Source: an uncultured Rhodospirillales bacterium
GTDB lineage: Bacteria; Pseudomonadota; Alphaproteobacteria; Kiloniellales; Kiloniellaceae
DNA length: 34,295 bases
Direction: 5' to 3'
Assembly: GCA_913060675.1 (NCBI GenBank)
Contig: CAJXUS010000045.1
Coordinates: 1-34,295 of the forward strand
The number at the start of each line of letters is the position of its first letter. Position 1 is the stretch's first letter. A program made the translations under genes and the position numbers. Shown in pieces: positions 32,246 through 34,295 of the stretch. The notes beneath the pieces were generated by a model. It was not told the DNA's origin, ran no database searches, and saw nothing but the letters and a program-made list of their open reading frames with translations.

Positions 32246-33617
32246 GGATGCCTCTCCCCGACGGCATTAGAATATCTACTACCGCGGAGATTTCCGCATA
32301 ATAGAGATAGGAGGCATCCATGACCGAGGTAACAACAATAGGTGTAGATCTCTCAAAAAGGGTTTTTCAGGTTCACGGGTCAGCCGTCGACGGATCAGTT
32401 GTTTTCCGTAAAAAATTGACCCGCTCTCAATTTGTTCGATTTATGGCTAAACAACCGACATGTCTGGTTGCAATGGAAGCATGTGGTAGCACTCATTACT
32501 GGGCTCGGGAGACACAGAAGTTCGGTCATGATGTCCGTCTTATAGCTCCTATTTACGTTAAACCCTTCGTCAAACGTTAAAAGAATGATGTTGCTGACGC
32601 TGAAGCCATTTCTGAAGCCGTTGGGCGGCCTAATATGCGTTTTGTTGCTATCAAAACTGAAGAACAGCAAGCGCAAGGAGCCCTAATTTAGAACGCGTGA
32701 GTTGCTTGTCAGTCAACGGACACAAGCTGTTAACGCACTTCGGTCTCATTTGGCTGAGTTTGGAATTGTCGTATCGAAAGGGGTTCGCAATGTTAGAAAG
32801 CTCGCTGAATATATTGAGGATACTGCTGATACTCTACCTCATAGTATTCGTCAGGTTAGCATGATTTATCTGCAACAAATTGACTATCTAAAACAGCGAA
32901 TTGATGAATTTGAAATATCAATCCGAGTAGAGGCAAAGAACAGTAATATATCACGTCAACTTCAAACCCTGCCTGGGGTTTGGCCTATTACAGCTATGGC
33001 CGTTCAAGCGTTTGCTCCTGAGATGAGCTCTTTTGAAGGAAGTCGAAACTTTTCCGCCTGGCTCGGGTTGGTTCCCAGACAATACTCTACTGGAGGAAAG
33101 CAAATCCTCGGGCGAACATCCAAGATGGGGCAAAAGGATATTCGCAGATTACTTATCATAGGGGCTATGTCCCTCATCAATGTCGCCGTCAGAAAAGGAG
33201 CTCCCAGAGGGTCATGGCTCGAACGTATGCTCATGCGTAAACCACGCATGGTCGTTGCAATTGCTTTGGCCAATAAGATGGCACGGACGATATGGGCTAT
33301 GTTGACGAAAGGCGAGGATTACAAGAACCCGATGATTGAAGCTAGGGTATGAAACCGATAGCTTTTCTTGTCGGCACGTCGGGGTGTGAGGAGGTTTATG
33401 AATAGTATGGGCAAATGATCGAATAGATCGAGATCAGGAAAACCAGTTTTGCAACATGTGCTTCGTGCACGGGGCTCTGATTTGGACCTGATCTGCGAAC
33501 TTACCATACCGGCCCGCGGTCAAGTGACAAGCCGCACAATTAGAGGTCTGACACATGACCGTACCCGATCACATGTTCATAAATATTCAAAAACGACTTG
33601 CAGAACCGGAGGCATCC
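32246..33617 (+). mobile_element. Degenerate IS110-family element (limits tentative)
   Basis: The element encloses a broken IS110 transposase gene. The left boundary is set at GGATGCCTC (32246-32254). The complementary GAGGCATCC occurs just before the transposase start (32311-32319) and again, as GGAGGCATCC, at 33608-33617, which is used as the right boundary. IS110 elements usually lack long terminal inverted repeats, so these limits are a working guess. No target duplication was identified. Confidence 0.6.
32320..33352 (+). pseudogene. IS110-family DEDD transposase, broken by a stop and a frameshift
   Basis: The N-terminal RuvC-like DEDD domain reads GVDLSKRVFQVHG (first Asp), then VAMEACGSTHYWAR (Glu), and ends at FVKR followed by TAA at 32578-32580. 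After the stop the same frame continues KNDVADAEAISEAVGRPNMRF, the expected second catalytic segment; family members have Q at the stop, so one C-to-T change explains it. A shift near 32690 then moves to the frame of TRELLVSQRTQAVNALRSH, which runs to 33352. It contains the Transposase_20 domain (LPGVWPITAMAVQAF, NFSAWLGLVPRQYSTGGKQILGRTSKMGQKDIRRLLI). Two lesions make activity unlikely. Confidence 0.93.
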
Positions 33618-33662
33618 ACACACGTTGCAAAAGAACTCCAGCTTTCAATTTAGGGTTTTTCC
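33353..33662. other. Right non-coding part of the IS110 element and FkbM leader
   Basis: No gene is visible. The stretch contains a GGAGGCATCC (33608-33617) that mirrors the left end of the element, and AGGG before the FkbM start at 33663. Confidence 0.45.
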
Positions 33663-34253
33663 ATGATATCGCCAACGACCTCCGCGCCGCTCATTTCTTT
33701 TGATGAAAAAATTCAAGATACTCTGCTTCCTGCGGCGATTTACAGGTGGATCAAGACCCGTAAATTTTCTCGCAATGGGGAGAAAGAGCTGGATCTGGTT
33801 CCTTTTTTGGCAAATGCAAATAGAGTTGCCATTGATATCGGAGCGAACAAGGGGGCTGGACCCACCGATTACTACAGCAATGTCGGGAAGTTTATGCTTT
33901 TGAGCCCAATCCAAAAATGGTTCGGCGCTTGGAGAAATGTTTTGGTCATCAAGCCAGTGTTTCTTCTGTAGCGCTTTCCAATGAAACCGGCACATCCATC
34001 CTCCGCATTCCCAAAACTTCTGGTGGTTATTCCAGCCAACTGTCAACCTTGAGCCAGGTGCAGGATTTCGAAGATCATCTTCCTGTCGAAGTGAAGACAT
34101 CAAAACTTGACGATCTGGAGATTGAAAACGTCGGCTTCATCAAAATTGACGTTGAAGGTTTTGAGCTGCAGGTAATCGAAGGTGCAAGAGAAACCATTGA
34201 GCGCGACAAACCGGTTCTGGTGATCGAAATCGAAGAAGCACACACCAAAAAAG
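33663..34253 (+). pseudogene. FkbM-family methyltransferase, frameshifted and cut by the contig end
   Basis: The SAM-dependent methyltransferase starts at 33663 (MISPTTSAPLISFDEK) and reads VAIDIGANKGA (SAM motif I). It then loses frame at about 33848-33856, where GGGGGCTGG lacks one base. The next frame restores WTHRLLQQCREVYAFEPNPKMVRRLE and runs on through LSNETGTSILRIP and IKIDVEGFELQVIEGA, the FkbM signature, to 34253, where adapter sequence begins. The product would O-methylate a sugar or polyketide-type substrate. The lesion is a single-base loss beside a G-run at the edge of a contig, so sequencing error is as likely as a real mutation. Confidence 0.85.
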
Positions 34254-34295
34254 CTGTCTCTTATACACATCTGACGCTGCCGACGAAGAGGATAG
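34254..34295. other. Illumina Nextera i5-side adapter (artefact)
   Basis: Positions 34254-34272 are the reverse complement of the 19-base mosaic end, 34273-34286 (GACGCTGCCGACGA) match the Nextera read-1 stem, and 34287-34294 (AGAGGATA) fit an i5 index. It is not genomic. Confidence 0.97.

Noticed and set aside
33645..34103. Minus-strand 152-codon frame
   Set aside because: It is antisense to the FkbM methyltransferase, which has SAM motif I and the FkbM signature on the plus strand.
1..34295. CRISPR array, tRNA or rRNA genes
   Set aside because: I found no regularly spaced repeats and no tRNA or rRNA signature on either strand by reading; a covariance-model scan was not possible.

Overview
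The window is one complete short-read contig. Positions 1-50 and 34254-34295 are Illumina Nextera adapter and index sequence, so about 34.2 kb is genuine DNA and both physical ends are library artefacts. Gene content (GcvA-type LysR, PAS/HWE-free histidine kinases with receiver tails, MarC, AllE, an M24 protein of DMSP-lyase DddP type, moderate GC, weak codon bias) suggests a marine alphaproteobacterium, perhaps of the Rhodospirillales/Kiloniellales kind. That placement is inference; no rRNA or tRNA gene is present to anchor it.

Layout. 242-2318: an exported hydrolase-like protein and a GNAT acetyltransferase. 2364-6578 (minus): three genes for membrane-anchored proteins, namely two paralogues of unknown function (one split by an in-frame stop) and a protein with four EF-hands. 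6729-9392 (plus): a compact run of two DUF3592-like membrane proteins, an exported unknown protein with a similar first dozen residues, and a Crp/Fnr regulator. 9476-10622: an ICMT-like methyltransferase and MarC. 10765-16903 (minus): the metabolic core, consisting of a class II aldolase, a membrane histidine-box desaturase/hydroxylase, a PanB-like protein, an M24/DddP-like protein, a Rieske ferredoxin and a ferredoxin reductase, with a divergent LysR gene at 17145-18017. 18098-21764 (plus): a GST, a third DUF3592-like protein and a two-gene membrane/exported pair. 21979-26410 (minus): two histidine kinases, a small ORF and an exported alpha/beta hydrolase. 26669-31898 (minus): a tandem family of divergent four-helix membrane proteins with gene debris, interrupted by allE. 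32246-33617: a decayed IS110 element. 33663-34253: an FkbM methyltransferase gene with a frameshift, cut by the contig end.

How genes may work together. The reductase and Rieske ferredoxin can supply electrons from NAD(P)H to the di-iron membrane enzyme. The PanB-like, M24 and class II aldolase proteins could process its product, and the LysR protein, transcribed divergently beside a 28-bp inverted repeat, is the likely regulator. The substrate cannot be read from the sequence. This is the best candidate for an undescribed pathway. The other notable theme is gene birth and death: diverging paralogue arrays, a chimeric ORF carrying the tail of allE, nonsense and frameshift lesions, and many 11-16 bp tandem duplications, several of them lying at gene ends.
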